A stretch of 64,000 nt of DNA. Source: CBDCWT01 sp965223305 (GTDB taxonomy: Bacteria > Planctomycetota > Planctomycetia > Pirellulales > Pirellulaceae). How positions within the stretch are numbered: position 1 is the first letter of the stretch; each line of letters starts with the position of its first letter. Where the stretch lies: NCBI GenBank assembly GCA_965223305.1, contig CBDCWT010000074.1, forward strand, positions 248,001-312,000. Reading direction: 5' to 3'. The translations under genes and the position numbers were made by a program. The notes under the pieces are model-generated. The model made no database searches and was not told where the DNA came from. It saw nothing but the letters and a program-made list of their open reading frames with translations. This document shows positions 34,706 through 43,974 of the stretch, one piece after another.

Positions 34706-36295
34706 ATGTCGGAACAAACCAGAGAGCTTCAGGAAGTTTCCGAGGTCAAGCCGGTTGCGGTGATCGACATTGGTACCTCCTCGATTCGGATGGCGATCGC
34801 AGAGATTGACGACCATGGAGGTGTCCGGCAGCTGGCCTCGCTGTCCCAGGCTGTGAGGTTGGGCAGCGACACTTTCGCACGTGGCTATCTCGACAGATCC
34901 ACGATCGAGGAGTGCGTGCGCGTGCTGAAAAGCTACCGCCAAGTTCTGCAAGAGCACCAGATCTCCGCTGCCGATCAGATACGAGTGGTGGCGACCAGCG
35001 CGGTCCGGGAGGCCAAGAACCGGCTCTCGTTCATTGACCGCGTCTACATTGCTACTGGACTTCAGATCGACCCCATCGACGAAGCCGAAGAGAATCGCGT
35101 CACTTACTTGGGGATCCTGCCCTACTTGCAGGCGGAACCGGCACTTTCCCACGCCAAGACGATCGTCATCGAGGTCGGCGGGGGCAGTACCGACTGCTTG
35201 GTTGTCCGCAATGGCAATGTGCTGCTGGCCCACTCGTATCGTCTCGGTTCGCTCCGCCTCCGTGAAACGCTGGAGGCCTACAACGCTCCCGCCGGCAAAG
35301 TCCGGGCGCTGATGAAGAACCAAATTGACCGCACGGTGCATCAGATCCGGGAGCATATTTCCGTCGGCAACGGCGACACTGAGATGATCGCTTTGGGAAG
35401 TGACGTCCGCTTTGCCACGTCCCAGATCATCCGCGATTGGAATTCAAATTTTCTAGCTCGAGTGCCGGTCGTTGAGCTGGAGGAGTTCACGAATCAGGTG
35501 CTGCAGCTGACCGAGGACGAGTTGGTATTGAAGTACCATTTGAGCTTTCCCGATGCAGCGACGTTGGGACCGGCGCTGCTGACCTATGTCGAGCTAGCCC
35601 GCGCCTTTCAGCGCGTGAATCTGCTGGTGACCAATACCAACTTGCGGGATGGATTGCTCAAGGAAATGGCGGTCAAATCGGCTTGGACCGAGGAGTTCAG
35701 CAACCAGATCATCCGGTCGGCGATCGATCTGGGGCGGCGTTACGACTTTGCGGAAGCGCATGCCCGGCATGTATCGCATCTGGCCAAGTTGCTGTTCGAT
35801 GAACTGCGGGACCAGCATCAGTTAGAGCAGCGATACGAGGTCATTTTGGCGGTGTCCGCGCTGCTGCACGAGATTGGCCTGTACGTCAGCTACCAGAGTC
35901 ACCACAAGCATGCGATGTACCTCATCAGGCACAGTGAGTTGTTTGGGTTGAGTCGCAAAGACCTGCTGCTGGTCGCGCTCGTTGCTCGCTATTACCGCAG
36001 GGCTTCGCCACAGCCCACCCACGACGGCTATGCCAGCTTGGAGCGGGGGGATGAACGCGTGGCGGTGGCCAAGATGGCGGCGATCTTGCGAATCGCGGTC
36101 GCGCTCGACGATTCCCGCAGTCAGCGAATCGAGAATCTCCGCTGCCGCCGCGAGGAGAACCGTCTGGTCATCTCCGTACCAAAGATCGAAGATCTCTCGC
36201 TCGAGCAGATGGCTCTCCGTCAGAACGGTTCGCTGTTCGAAGAGATCTTTGGCCTCCAGGTACTGCTGCGGACCGAAGGCGGGGAGACGAGGTAA
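34706..36295 (+). CDS. ppx: Ppx/GppA exopolyphosphatase with C-terminal HD-like domain
   Basis: 529 residues. The Ppx/GppA fold is clear: AVIDIGTSSIRMAIAEI (about 18-34), VRVVATSAVREAKN, a Glu in DEAEENRVTYLGI and the second phosphate loop IVIEVGGGSTDCLVV. Residues from about 340 match the HD-type extension (HARHVSHLAKLL, ALLHEIGLYVSYQSHHKHAMYLI). It releases phosphate from polyphosphate ends or from pppGpp. The ppk gene starts 2 bases after its stop, so degradation and synthesis are on one transcript. Function is assigned by family plus this neighbour. Confidence 0.93.
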   Translation: MSEQTRELQEVSEVKPVAVIDIGTSSIRMAIAEIDDHGGVRQLASLSQAVRLGSDTFARGYLDRSTIEECVRVLKSYRQVLQEHQISAADQIRVVATSAVREAKNRLSFIDRVYIATGLQIDPIDEAEENRVTYLGILPYLQAEPALSHAKTIVIEVGGGSTDCLVVRNGNVLLAHSYRLGSLRLRETLEAYNAPAGKVRALMKNQIDRTVHQIREHISVGNGDTEMIALGSDVRFATSQIIRDWNSNFLARVPVVELEEFTNQVLQLTEDELVLKYHLSFPDAATLGPALLTYVELARAFQRVNLLVTNTNLRDGLLKEMAVKSAWTEEFSNQIIRSAIDLGRRYDFAEAHARHVSHLAKLLFDELRDQHQLEQRYEVILAVSALLHEIGLYVSYQSHHKHAMYLIRHSELFGLSRKDLLLVALVARYYRRASPQPTHDGYASLERGDERVAVAKMAAILRIAVALDDSRSQRIENLRCRREENRLVISVPKIEDLSLEQMALRQNGSLFEEIFGLQVLLRTEGGETR

Positions 36296-36297
36296 TC

Positions 36298-38400
36298 ATG
36301 AGTCGGCCAAGTGAGCACTATCTGAACCGCGAGTTGAGCTGGCTGGAATTCAACCAGCGCGTCCTCAACGAAGCGCACGATCCAGAGATTCCTTTGCTCG
36401 AACGGCTCAAATTCCTGGCAATCACGGCGTCGAATCTCGACGAGTTCTTCATGGTTCGCGTCGGCGGACTGCGAATCCTGCAATCCAGCGGAGCTACGAA
36501 GTCGGATCCTTCGGGCATGACCGCCTCCGAGCAGCTGGCAGCGATTCGAGAGCGGGTGGAGCAGATGATCCAGGATCAGTATGCCTGTCTGATGGATGAG
36601 ATCGAACCAAAGCTGAGCGAGGCCGGGATTAATCGCGTGCTGGCTGACGAAATGACCGACCGCCAAATCGAGTCGGCCCAGCAGGTTTTTCTCGAGGAGA
36701 TTCATCCGATTCTCTCCCCGATCGCGGTAGCTTCGGAGGACGAGTTTCCACGGGTCATTAACCAGACGATGAATGTCTGTGTCCGGCTTGCGCCCGATCC
36801 CAAGCAAGGACCGGATCACCGCTTTGCGGTGATTCCTTTTGGTCGCACCACACGGCGATTCATGACGCTGCATTCGGACGGAGGTTATGCCTTTACGTTG
36901 CTCGAAGACGCCCTTGCCATGTTCGCTCAACAGTTCTTCCCGGGTGAGGACGTTGTGGAATGTGTGCCCTTTCGCATCACTCGGAACGGCGACATTGCTG
37001 TCCGCGACGATACGGCCTCCGATTTGCTAGCCGACATGCAGGAGCTGCTCGATGCCCGCAAGACGAGCGATTGTGTTCGCTTGGAGATTGCCGGCAGCAG
37101 CAGCCCGGAGATGCTGACTTTCCTCCGCCAATCGCTCGGCATCGCCTCGCCGGACATCTTCGAGGCCCCCGGCCCTCTGGCTCTGACCGACTATATGGAC
37201 GTCACGCAGATTGCCGGTTTCGAACAGCTCCGCTACAAGGCATGGCCTCCCCAGCCATCTCCACAGATCGACCCCACCGTCAGTATGTTCACCACGATTG
37301 CCGAGGGCGACCGTCTGCTTTGTCATCCGTACGAGCAATTTGATCCGGTCGTTCGCCTCATCGAAGAGGCGGCGGATGATCCTGATGTGCTCGCCATCAA
37401 ACAGACGCTATACCGCACGAGCCGGAACAGCCCGATTGTGGTCGCACTCGCCCGCGCTGCGCAAAAAGGCAAATACGTTACGGTGGTTGTTGAGCTCAAA
37501 GCGAGGTTTGATGAGGCGCGCAACATCGAATGGGCGAAGTATTTGGAACATGAGGACGTCCAAGTCATCTATGGCGTCAAAGGCCTGAAAACGCACAGCA
37601 AGATCTGTCTCATTGTTCGCCGTGAACCGCACGGCATCCAACGTTACGTCCACTTCGGCACGGGAAACTACAACGAAAACACTGCCCGCATCTACAGCGA
37701 TATCAGCTACATGACCAGCGACGAGGAGTTTGGTGCAGACGCTACGAATTTCTTCAATGCGCTCACTGGATTCTCTCAGCCCCAGCCGTTTCGGAAAATC
37801 GAAGCCGCGCCGATCGGACTGCGAGAACGGTTGTTGGAGATGATCTCCGCCGAGACACGTCGTAAGCAGCAGGGCCAGCGGGCTCATATCGTGGCCAAAG
37901 TCAACTCGCTCGTCGATCCAGAGATCATCGCAGCGCTCTATCAGGCCTCCCAAGCCGGCGTCATCATCAAGCTCAACGTCCGCGGAATCTGCTGCCTGCG
38001 GCCCGGTGTCAAAGGACTCAGCGAACACATCTCGGTTCTCAGCATTGTCGATCGGTACTTGGAGCACGCCCGGATCTTGTACTTTTACCACGGCGGTGAC
38101 GAGCGAGTGTTTATCTCGAGCGCCGATTGGATGCCCCGTAATTTGGATCGCCGAGTTGAGTTGTTGGTGCCGATAGAGACAACCTCTGCGCGGCGCCGAC
38201 TCATCTCGATCTTAGATACCTACTTCCGTGATACGGCCAAAGCGTCCACGCTCCAGCCAGATGGCAGTTACAGCCGCGTCAAAGCTGGTCGCCGCAAACG
38301 AGTTTCGAGCCAACAGCTGCTCTACGAGGAAGCTTGCCAGGCGGTCCAGCAAGCGCAGCAATCGGGGGCCACTGTCTTCGAACCCCACCGACCGACCTAG
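36298..38400 (+). CDS. ppk: polyphosphate kinase 1
   Basis: 700 residues, normal length for Ppk1. The N-terminal domain starts YLNRELSWLEFNQRVLNEA and SNLDEFFMVRVGGL. The two phospholipase-D-like domains carry the His motifs KTHSKICLIVRRE (the phosphohistidine site in other Ppk1 enzymes) and ILYFYHGGDERVFISSADWM. RYVHFGTGNYNENTARIYSD is also diagnostic. It polymerises ATP gamma-phosphate into polyphosphate reversibly and acts at the membrane or cytoplasm. It starts 2 bases after ppx. Confidence 0.97.
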   Translation: MSRPSEHYLNRELSWLEFNQRVLNEAHDPEIPLLERLKFLAITASNLDEFFMVRVGGLRILQSSGATKSDPSGMTASEQLAAIRERVEQMIQDQYACLMDEIEPKLSEAGINRVLADEMTDRQIESAQQVFLEEIHPILSPIAVASEDEFPRVINQTMNVCVRLAPDPKQGPDHRFAVIPFGRTTRRFMTLHSDGGYAFTLLEDALAMFAQQFFPGEDVVECVPFRITRNGDIAVRDDTASDLLADMQELLDARKTSDCVRLEIAGSSSPEMLTFLRQSLGIASPDIFEAPGPLALTDYMDVTQIAGFEQLRYKAWPPQPSPQIDPTVSMFTTIAEGDRLLCHPYEQFDPVVRLIEEAADDPDVLAIKQTLYRTSRNSPIVVALARAAQKGKYVTVVVELKARFDEARNIEWAKYLEHEDVQVIYGVKGLKTHSKICLIVRREPHGIQRYVHFGTGNYNENTARIYSDISYMTSDEEFGADATNFFNALTGFSQPQPFRKIEAAPIGLRERLLEMISAETRRKQQGQRAHIVAKVNSLVDPEIIAALYQASQAGVIIKLNVRGICCLRPGVKGLSEHISVLSIVDRYLEHARILYFYHGGDERVFISSADWMPRNLDRRVELLVPIETTSARRRLISILDTYFRDTAKASTLQPDGSYSRVKAGRRKRVSSQQLLYEEACQAVQQAQQSGATVFEPHRPT

Positions 38401-38466
38401 GCGTCTCTGTGCCCTCCGTTACTCTGTGTTTAAAGTTCTTAGTTTGAAGTTCTTGTTTGGCGTGGA

Positions 38467-38523
38467 GTCCCTTCTCCCCCGCCGGGGGAGAAGGTGGCCG
38501 AAGGCCGGATGAGGGGGGGAGCC
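38467..38523. repeat. palindromic element related to the one inside the tricorn gene
   Basis: CTTCTCCCCCGCCGGGGGAGAAG (38471-38493) forms a near-perfect hairpin and continues GTGGCCGAAGGCCGGATGAGG. It is the inverted copy of the 8601-8653 element. It lies after the ppk stop, where it could act on transcript ends. Confidence 0.85.
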
Positions 38524-38544
38524 AGAGTGAAAAACGCCCTCCGA

Positions 38545-38645
38545 CCACAAATCAGCCGGAATGCGTTAGCATCCGGTTTGTGAACCGTGGGCTAACGCCC
38601 GGCGGCTGATTCGGAATGTAGCCGAACTCGCCAGAGTTTGGCGGA
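38545..38645. repeat. ATCAGCCG...CGGCTGAT palindrome plus GTAGCCGAACTCGCCAGAG module
   Basis: AAATCAGCCGGAATGCGTTAGC (about 38550) pairs with GGGCTAACGCCCGGCGGCTGAT (about 38589-38610), as at 6.6 kb. GTAGCCGAACTCGCCAGAGTTTGG follows at about 38617. No gene is seen from 38401 to 39000. Confidence 0.8.
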
Positions 38646-38658
38646 CCTGATCGTAGAA

Positions 38659-38821
38659 GTAGGCCGTAACAAGCGGCGCAAGAAGTCATCCATGCGCGTC
38701 GGACTTCCTGCCGCGCTGTTCCGGCAGGTGCCGACTGACGCTCGGCTCCGCGAGCGCCGGAACGGCGCGGCGGTCACGCCGGGCTAGAGAATCATCTCTC
38801 CCGCCGCTTGTTACGGCCTAC
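38659..38821. repeat. 163-bp element with 20-bp perfect inverted repeats and nested hairpin
   Basis: The arms GTAGGCCGTAACAAGCGGCG (38659-38678) and CGCCGCTTGTTACGGCCTAC (38802-38821) are exact complements. Inside, CCGCGCTGTTCCGGCA pairs with CGCCGGAACGGCGCGG with few mismatches, so the transcript could form one long stem. It carries no ORF. It resembles a small non-autonomous transposable element or a structured repeat. No target duplication was identified. Confidence 0.85.
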
Positions 38822-38839
38822 AGATCTAGCTCGCTCGGA

Positions 38840-38975
38840 CCACAAATCAGCCGGAATGCGTTAGCATCCGGTTTTGGTGGAACCGTGGGCTAACGCCGGC
38901 TAACGCCCGGCGGCTGATCTTTGTCATGGCCATCGGCCATCCTGTTGATCCTGTACATCCTGGCAAAGACGGACA
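38840..38975. repeat. further ATCAGCCG palindrome and CCTGTTGATCCTGT module
   Basis: AAATCAGCCGGAATGCGTTAGC at about 38844 is followed by a doubled GGCTAACGCC and CGGCTGAT near 38915, then CATCCTGTTGATCCTGTACATCCTGG near 38938. The same modules occur at 6.6 and 14-17 kb. Confidence 0.75.
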
Positions 38976-39000
38976 TCACGCATAAAAGAAGCTCGACCAG

Positions 39001-39936
39001 CTAGATCGAATTGGCGGCGATCCAGCTCTCGGCGTCGTCGATCCACCACGCTCCTCCCTCATCGTCGACAACCAACAGCTCACCGCCAGGGAGAATGGCG
39101 AGACCCTCTGGCTTCTTTCCCGGAAGGCGAAACTGGCCGACGACCCTACTTTGCTCGAGCTCGTACAGCAGGGCGCGTTTGGTTTCCGACGAAACGACGA
39201 CCAGGGCCCCCAGCGTGGGTGCAAAAACGACGTCCGATAACGGCTTGAGATCCAGTTGCACGACGCTCTCAACTCGAAGCGTCTCGAACTTCCCCCGCCG
39301 TTTCTTACCGAACTCAGCACGGTCCCGGACCCTCTTGCGCATCTTCTTGGAAAGTCGATCGCCGCCCTCTACATCGTGACTCAGCTCCAGCAGGCGAGCA
39401 GGGTCCGCCTGCAGTACCGCGAACAATCGGTACTCCGCAGCGCTAGTTGGGACCAGGGCGAGCCCCTCGATCCCTCGATTGTCGCCCTTCACGCTCTCCA
39501 ACTCCGGATGTGATTCGAAATCGATGACCATCGTGCGTACCACGCGCTCGTCGTCCAGGTCGAGCTCCAGGATGGCACCTTCTCGTTCGGACGCCAGCAA
39601 TACCCGCCCTGTTGCCGCGTTGACCGCGATTCCCTCGAGGTCGCCTTTGGTCTTATATCGCTTGAGCTTTTTTAAGCTCCGATCGAGTTCGGCGACATAA
39701 CCGTCGTCGCTAGCCACCAGCACTGTCTCCCGGGCTGCGTGGAACGCCACCGACGAGGGTCCCTTGACTTTCAGCTTGACGAAGCGGGCTTCAGGCGACA
39801 TGACATCCTCGGCCACTAACTCCTGCCGTTGCGGCAGATTGTGAGTGGAAGCAGAAGTAGGTGCGACTCTTCGGCTGCATCCCATCTGCGAGCAAACGGC
39901 TGCAACCACGATCCAGAGTTGGATGTTCCACCTCAT
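39001..39936 (-). CDS. SdiA-regulated-type beta-propeller lipoprotein
   Basis: 311 residues from an ATG at 39936, which begins a lipoprotein-like signal (IQLWIVVAAVCSQMGC, Cys at about 20). Longer upstream starts lack a signal. The mature part has about five propeller blades with motifs such as VASDDGYVAELDRSLK, GDLEGIAVNAATGRVLLASE, NRGIEGLALV and KPEGLAILPGGELLVVDDEG. The repeated G(I/L)EGLA pattern fits the SdiA-regulated (PF06977) family. The function of that family is not firmly known. The lipobox is imperfect (QMGC). It is likely envelope-anchored, and its binding partner is unknown. Confidence 0.75.
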   Translation of the reverse strand: MRWNIQLWIVVAAVCSQMGCSRRVAPTSASTHNLPQRQELVAEDVMSPEARFVKLKVKGPSSVAFHAARETVLVASDDGYVAELDRSLKKLKRYKTKGDLEGIAVNAATGRVLLASEREGAILELDLDDERVVRTMVIDFESHPELESVKGDNRGIEGLALVPTSAAEYRLFAVLQADPARLLELSHDVEGGDRLSKKMRKRVRDRAEFGKKRRGKFETLRVESVVQLDLKPLSDVVFAPTLGALVVVSSETKRALLYELEQSRVVGQFRLPGKKPEGLAILPGGELLVVDDEGGAWWIDDAESWIAANSI

Positions 39937-40205
39937 TCCGTCGGTTTTTTCCGCAGCGCGGTTGCGTGGTGACATCACCCGCCAGTCTAGCGGATCATCG
40001 TGTATCTGTGGCGGGTCGTGGTTCCTAGGCGCTGCAAAACAACTAGTTGCCGACACTCTGCTCGTCGCCCTGCCCTCCCCTGCGATTCTCGGCTGCTGGC
40101 TTGCATCAGCCGGCAGATCCGTAAACACTGGAAACAGAGGACTGCTGATCGGGGTGGTTGTCTATCGAAATACCCACACTGATATATTGACATTGGGAGA
40201 TGCCG

Positions 40206-41054
40206 ATGCAGGTTCGTTCGCTGCAATTGGGCTTACTGCTGGCGATTGTTGGCAGTTTACTGGTACTGCAACCGTCGGCGCGGGCCCAGCAACGAGAGCG
40301 CAAGCCAGTCAGTTGGGTGAACCCGCGCCTGCCCAGTGTCCGGGGACTCGAACATCACGTGCTGGCCAGCACCGCGCTTGGGCACGACGTGGGATATGTC
40401 GTATGGACACCGCCCGGGTACAACGAGAGCGGAGCCAAGCGGTATCCCGTGATCTACTTCCTGCACGGCATGGGCGGCCACGAGAGCGCCGACTCAGGCG
40501 GTTTTTCGTCGTTGGTGGCGCGACAGATCGAGGCCGGTGTTGTGCCGCCGGTCATTTGCGTGTTTCCCAACGGTGGCCGTAGCGGATATGCAGGCAGCGT
40601 TGAGACAATGATCGTAGAAGAGCTGATTCCGCTCATCGACCGCACCTACCCCACCAAACCGACGGCGGCATCGCGCGCCGTAGCGGGCTTCTCGATGGGT
40701 GGCGGAGGGGCCGTGCGTCTGGCGTTGCTCTACCCGCAGCTGTTTTGTGCGGCCGGGAGTTGGGGCGGTGGGATTTTTCGGGACGCCGACGCGCTGCTGG
40801 CCGCTGCTCGGGCCAACGCCGAGGCTCTCAAAGCGAACCGCTTCGCGATGTTGCTGGTCAACGGAGACGACGATCGCCCCGAAGCATTCGCCGCATTGGC
40901 CGAGACACTGCGACCGCTGGCGGTCCAGCATGAGATCGTCGTGCTGGCAGACACGGCGCACAATCTGGGGCTGTACTATCAGCGGGCCGGGCAACCGATG
41001 GCGGAGTTTCTCGGGCGGCAGCTGCAGCTGGCCGACGCGCCAGAAACGCCCTAA
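40206..41054 (+). CDS. secreted esterase, alpha/beta-hydrolase (esterase D / feruloyl esterase-like)
   Basis: 282 residues. The ATG at 40206 is preferred because GGGAG lies 7 bases upstream. An ATG at 40200 would overlap that site. The signal peptide ends near RAQQRE. PVIYFLHGMGGHES carries the oxyanion-hole motif, GFSMGGGGA the nucleophile Ser, NGDDDRPE the Asp region and DTAHNLGLYY the His. The family includes carbohydrate esterases that release acyl groups from polysaccharides. It lies convergent with the asparaginase-family gene, 11 bases apart. The substrate is unknown. Confidence 0.9.
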   Translation: MQVRSLQLGLLLAIVGSLLVLQPSARAQQRERKPVSWVNPRLPSVRGLEHHVLASTALGHDVGYVVWTPPGYNESGAKRYPVIYFLHGMGGHESADSGGFSSLVARQIEAGVVPPVICVFPNGGRSGYAGSVETMIVEELIPLIDRTYPTKPTAASRAVAGFSMGGGGAVRLALLYPQLFCAAGSWGGGIFRDADALLAAARANAEALKANRFAMLLVNGDDDRPEAFAALAETLRPLAVQHEIVVLADTAHNLGLYYQRAGQPMAEFLGRQLQLADAPETP

Positions 41055-41065
41055 CTTCTTGCGTC

Positions 41066-42118
41066 TCACTTCAGCAGGGGTTCCGCATCTTCCAACCGGC
41101 TGCCGTTCGAATCGGTGATCGCGAATTGGGCTTTCCCGCGGAGGGTGACTCCCGCATGTTCGCCGTCCTTCCGCAGTAGATAGAAGTTCAACCCGAAGTC
41201 CGGCTGTCCTTTGCTGTCCCGCAGCCTCGGCACGGTATGTTTGGCCACGCGTCGCAGGATCTCCAAGCCGGCTGCGCGGGGCGACATGCCCGTGCGCATC
41301 AACTCCACCGCAGCGAAACTGCATTGGTTTTGCAAGTTGGCTTCACCCCGGCCGGTGCTGCCGCAGGAACCGACTTCGTTGTCGACATACAGCCCGGCAC
41401 CGATGATCGGCGAATCGCCGACACGGCCGGGAATCTTGAAGGCCAGACCGCTGGTGGTTGTCACGCACGACAGGTTGCCTGCCCGGTCCAATCCAGCGCA
41501 GTGGATCGTGCCGGTGGGCCGGTTTCGAAGAATAGCGGCGACCTGTGGGTCGTCGGTGTTGTCAGCAGGTAACAGCCAATCGTCCTTGTCCGAAAGCGAC
41601 TGTTTCCAACGCAGCCAGATCTTGCGAGCCCGCTCGGTCAGCAGATTCTCCTCCTGGAAACCGTGGGCCTTGGCAAACTGCAGGGCGCCGGCTCCGACGA
41701 GCAGCACGTGATCGGTCTGCTGGAGGACAAGTTGTGCGACGCGGGAGGGGAACCGGATACCTTCCAGCGCCGCGACGGCGCCGGCTTGATGCGTCGGCCC
41801 ATGCATCACGGCGGCGTCGAGTTGAACGACTCCATTCTCTGCAGGGAGTCCACCGTAGCCGACCGACGTATCTTCGGGATCGTCCTCGACGAGATTGACT
41901 CCAGCGACACAGGCGTCGAGGCAATCGGCGCCGTTGGAGATCCTCTGGTAGGCGGTCCGCGTCGTCTCCAGCCCGTTCGCCGAAGAGATGACCTTGATGC
42001 CGCCGCTCGCCTGGCGAGCTGCCGCGGCTTCTGTTTGCTGGGCGGCCGAAGCGGCCAACAATCCGGTTGCGGATGCTAGAAAAGACCGCCGCGTTGCTTG
42101 ATTCGAAGAGTTGGTCAC
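41066..42118 (-). CDS. N4-(beta-N-acetylglucosaminyl)-L-asparaginase / isoaspartyl peptidase family, Tat-exported
   Basis: 350 residues. The N-terminus has a twin-arginine motif (RRSFLASATGLLAASAA). The Ntn-hydrolase motifs are readable: NGADCLDACVAG, the acidic SVGYGGLPAENGVVQLDAAVMHG, and the nucleophile Thr in GTIHCAGLDRAGNLSC, where autoproteolysis creates the mature N-terminus. GAGLYVDNEVGSCGSTGRGE completes the glycosylasparaginase pattern. These enzymes cleave GlcNAc-Asn links or isoaspartyl bonds, so a role in glycoprotein breakdown is likely. It starts just upstream of a 390-base region before the nitronate monooxygenase gene. Confidence 0.92.
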   Translation of the reverse strand: MTNSSNQATRRSFLASATGLLAASAAQQTEAAAARQASGGIKVISSANGLETTRTAYQRISNGADCLDACVAGVNLVEDDPEDTSVGYGGLPAENGVVQLDAAVMHGPTHQAGAVAALEGIRFPSRVAQLVLQQTDHVLLVGAGALQFAKAHGFQEENLLTERARKIWLRWKQSLSDKDDWLLPADNTDDPQVAAILRNRPTGTIHCAGLDRAGNLSCVTTTSGLAFKIPGRVGDSPIIGAGLYVDNEVGSCGSTGRGEANLQNQCSFAAVELMRTGMSPRAAGLEILRRVAKHTVPRLRDSKGQPDFGLNFYLLRKDGEHAGVTLRGKAQFAITDSNGSRLEDAEPLLK

Positions 42119-42505
42119 AGTTTCCTCGCTTGATTGTTCGTTCGTAGTGAGTGCGCCGGCGGCGCCATGTCGGTCCCGGGAGGTCGACCAGCACTAGACA
42201 CACTTTACTCTGCAGACCGACCCGCGTCACGTTGGTCCGCGTCGCTACTTGCACCGCTCCTCAACGGGTCCTATCCATTGGCAACCACTCCGGGCCGACA
42301 ACCCGCTGGATCGGCTGGCGAGGCTGGCGAGACTGGAAGGGGGCGACAACAGAATCACAAAGCTTTGACACAAAGATTACATCTTGAAGCTGTGCCCGGC
42401 ACGGGCAGACTCGTATAAAAGGACGTGGGCGACCGTGGAACCGGCCGATCAACCGGTCAAGCGACGGCGCCATCAATACTAGCGTTACCCAATGCGGAGA
42501 AGCCC
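42119..42505. other. intergenic region between divergent genes, no gene seen
   Basis: This region contains the promoters for the asparaginase-family and nitronate monooxygenase-like genes. The frame extending upstream of the latter has no start with a ribosome binding site before 42506. Confidence 0.5.
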
Positions 42506-43969
42506 ATGTGCGAAACAAGCCACCCGATCATTATTCAAGGAGGCATGGGCGCAGGAGTCTCGGCTTGGCCGCTAGCTCGCGCGGTCTCTCAGGCGGGGCA
42601 AATGGGTGTGGTTTCGGGCACGGCGTTGGACTTGATCGTCGCCCGGCGGCTGCAAGTTGGTGATCCCGAGCAACACCTGCGGCGGGCGATGGCGGCCTTT
42701 CCCTTCCCCGAAATGGTCGAACGCATTCTCGATCGATACTTTATCGAGGGTGGCAAGGCAGTCGACGAGCCATTTATTTCGTGTCCGATGCCATCCGTTC
42801 GGCCGTCACGATCTCAGATCGAGCTGCTATTGGTCTCGAACTTCGTCGAGGTCTATCTAGCACGGGAAGGACACGCAGGACCCGTCGGCATTAATTATCT
42901 CGAAAAGATTCAACTTCCCACGCTGCCATCCATTTACGGCGCGATGCTGGCCGGCGTCGACTATGTACTGATGGGGGCCGGCATTCCACGGGCAATTCCC
43001 GGTATTCTCGATTCTCTGGTGAAAGGCGAGCCGGTCGAACTCTCACTAACTGTCGAGGGTGCGGCGCGTGACGACCGCTACGTGACCTGTTTTGATCCGT
43101 CAGAGTTCGTCGACCGCATTCAGGGTGATCTGAAGCGGCCCATGTTTTTGGCCATTGTCGCTTCGCTGACACTCGCCACGATGCTTGCTCGAAAGGCGAC
43201 CGGCCACGTCGATGGTTTTGTCATCGAAGGCCCAACCGCCGGCGGCCATAACGCCCCACCCCGCGGTGCCCTGCAACTGAATGACAACGGTGAACCTATC
43301 TACGGTGAGCGTGACGAAGTCGATCTCACTGCGATCTCATCGCTGGGCCGTCCGTTTTGGCTGGCTGGCTCGTACGGCCAGCCGGGGCGAGTTGCCGAGG
43401 CCCTGGCAGCCGGCGCAGCCGGGGTGCAGGTTGGAACGGCGTTTGCCTACTGCGAAGAATCTGGCCTAGCGCCGGACATCAAACGGCGTGTGCTCGACAT
43501 GTCGAGGAGGGGACAAGTCCAGGTGTACACCGACCCGGTCGCATCGCCCACAGGTTTTCCGCTCAAGGTACTCCGACTTCCCGGCTCTGTCTCCGAAGCT
43601 GACATCTACGAGGGCCGCGAGCAGGGCTGTGATTTGGGATATCTTCGACACGCGTACAAGAAAAGGGACAGAACGCTCGGCTGGCGGTGTCCTGCGGAAC
43701 CAACGGACACCTACGTTGCCAAAGGAGGGTGCGAGGCCGACACCTACGGGCGCAAGTGCGTTTGCAACGGGCTGGTCTCAGCAATTGGACTCGGACAAAT
43801 CCGCCGCGATCGACGCCCAGAGCTACCACTTGTAACCAGTGGAGATGACGTGCGAGACTTGGTCCAGTTCTTGCCGACGCACGATGCCCAGACCTACTAT
43901 GCCCGCGACGTCGTCAAACACCTGCTCGCAGGTATCGCCGATAGCAACGTGAGTTGCGCCGCCGTTTGA
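42506..43969 (+). CDS. nitronate monooxygenase / FabK-PfaD-like flavoprotein
   Basis: 487 residues from an ATG at 42506 with GGAGA 7 bases upstream. PIIIQGGMGAGVSAWPLARAV (about 7-27) is the standard opening of 2-nitropropane dioxygenase-like FMN barrels. EGPTAGGHNAPPRG carries the conserved His. GAAGVQVGTAFAYCEESG is the phosphate-binding end of the barrel. A C-terminal extension of about 100 residues contains several Cys (GWRCPAEP, GGCEADTYGRKCVCNG), which may bind metal. Family members oxidise nitronates or act as enoyl reductases. The reaction here is uncertain. Confidence 0.88.
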   Translation: MCETSHPIIIQGGMGAGVSAWPLARAVSQAGQMGVVSGTALDLIVARRLQVGDPEQHLRRAMAAFPFPEMVERILDRYFIEGGKAVDEPFISCPMPSVRPSRSQIELLLVSNFVEVYLAREGHAGPVGINYLEKIQLPTLPSIYGAMLAGVDYVLMGAGIPRAIPGILDSLVKGEPVELSLTVEGAARDDRYVTCFDPSEFVDRIQGDLKRPMFLAIVASLTLATMLARKATGHVDGFVIEGPTAGGHNAPPRGALQLNDNGEPIYGERDEVDLTAISSLGRPFWLAGSYGQPGRVAEALAAGAAGVQVGTAFAYCEESGLAPDIKRRVLDMSRRGQVQVYTDPVASPTGFPLKVLRLPGSVSEADIYEGREQGCDLGYLRHAYKKRDRTLGWRCPAEPTDTYVAKGGCEADTYGRKCVCNGLVSAIGLGQIRRDRRPELPLVTSGDDVRDLVQFLPTHDAQTYYARDVVKHLLAGIADSNVSCAAV

Positions 43970-43974
43970 GTTCG

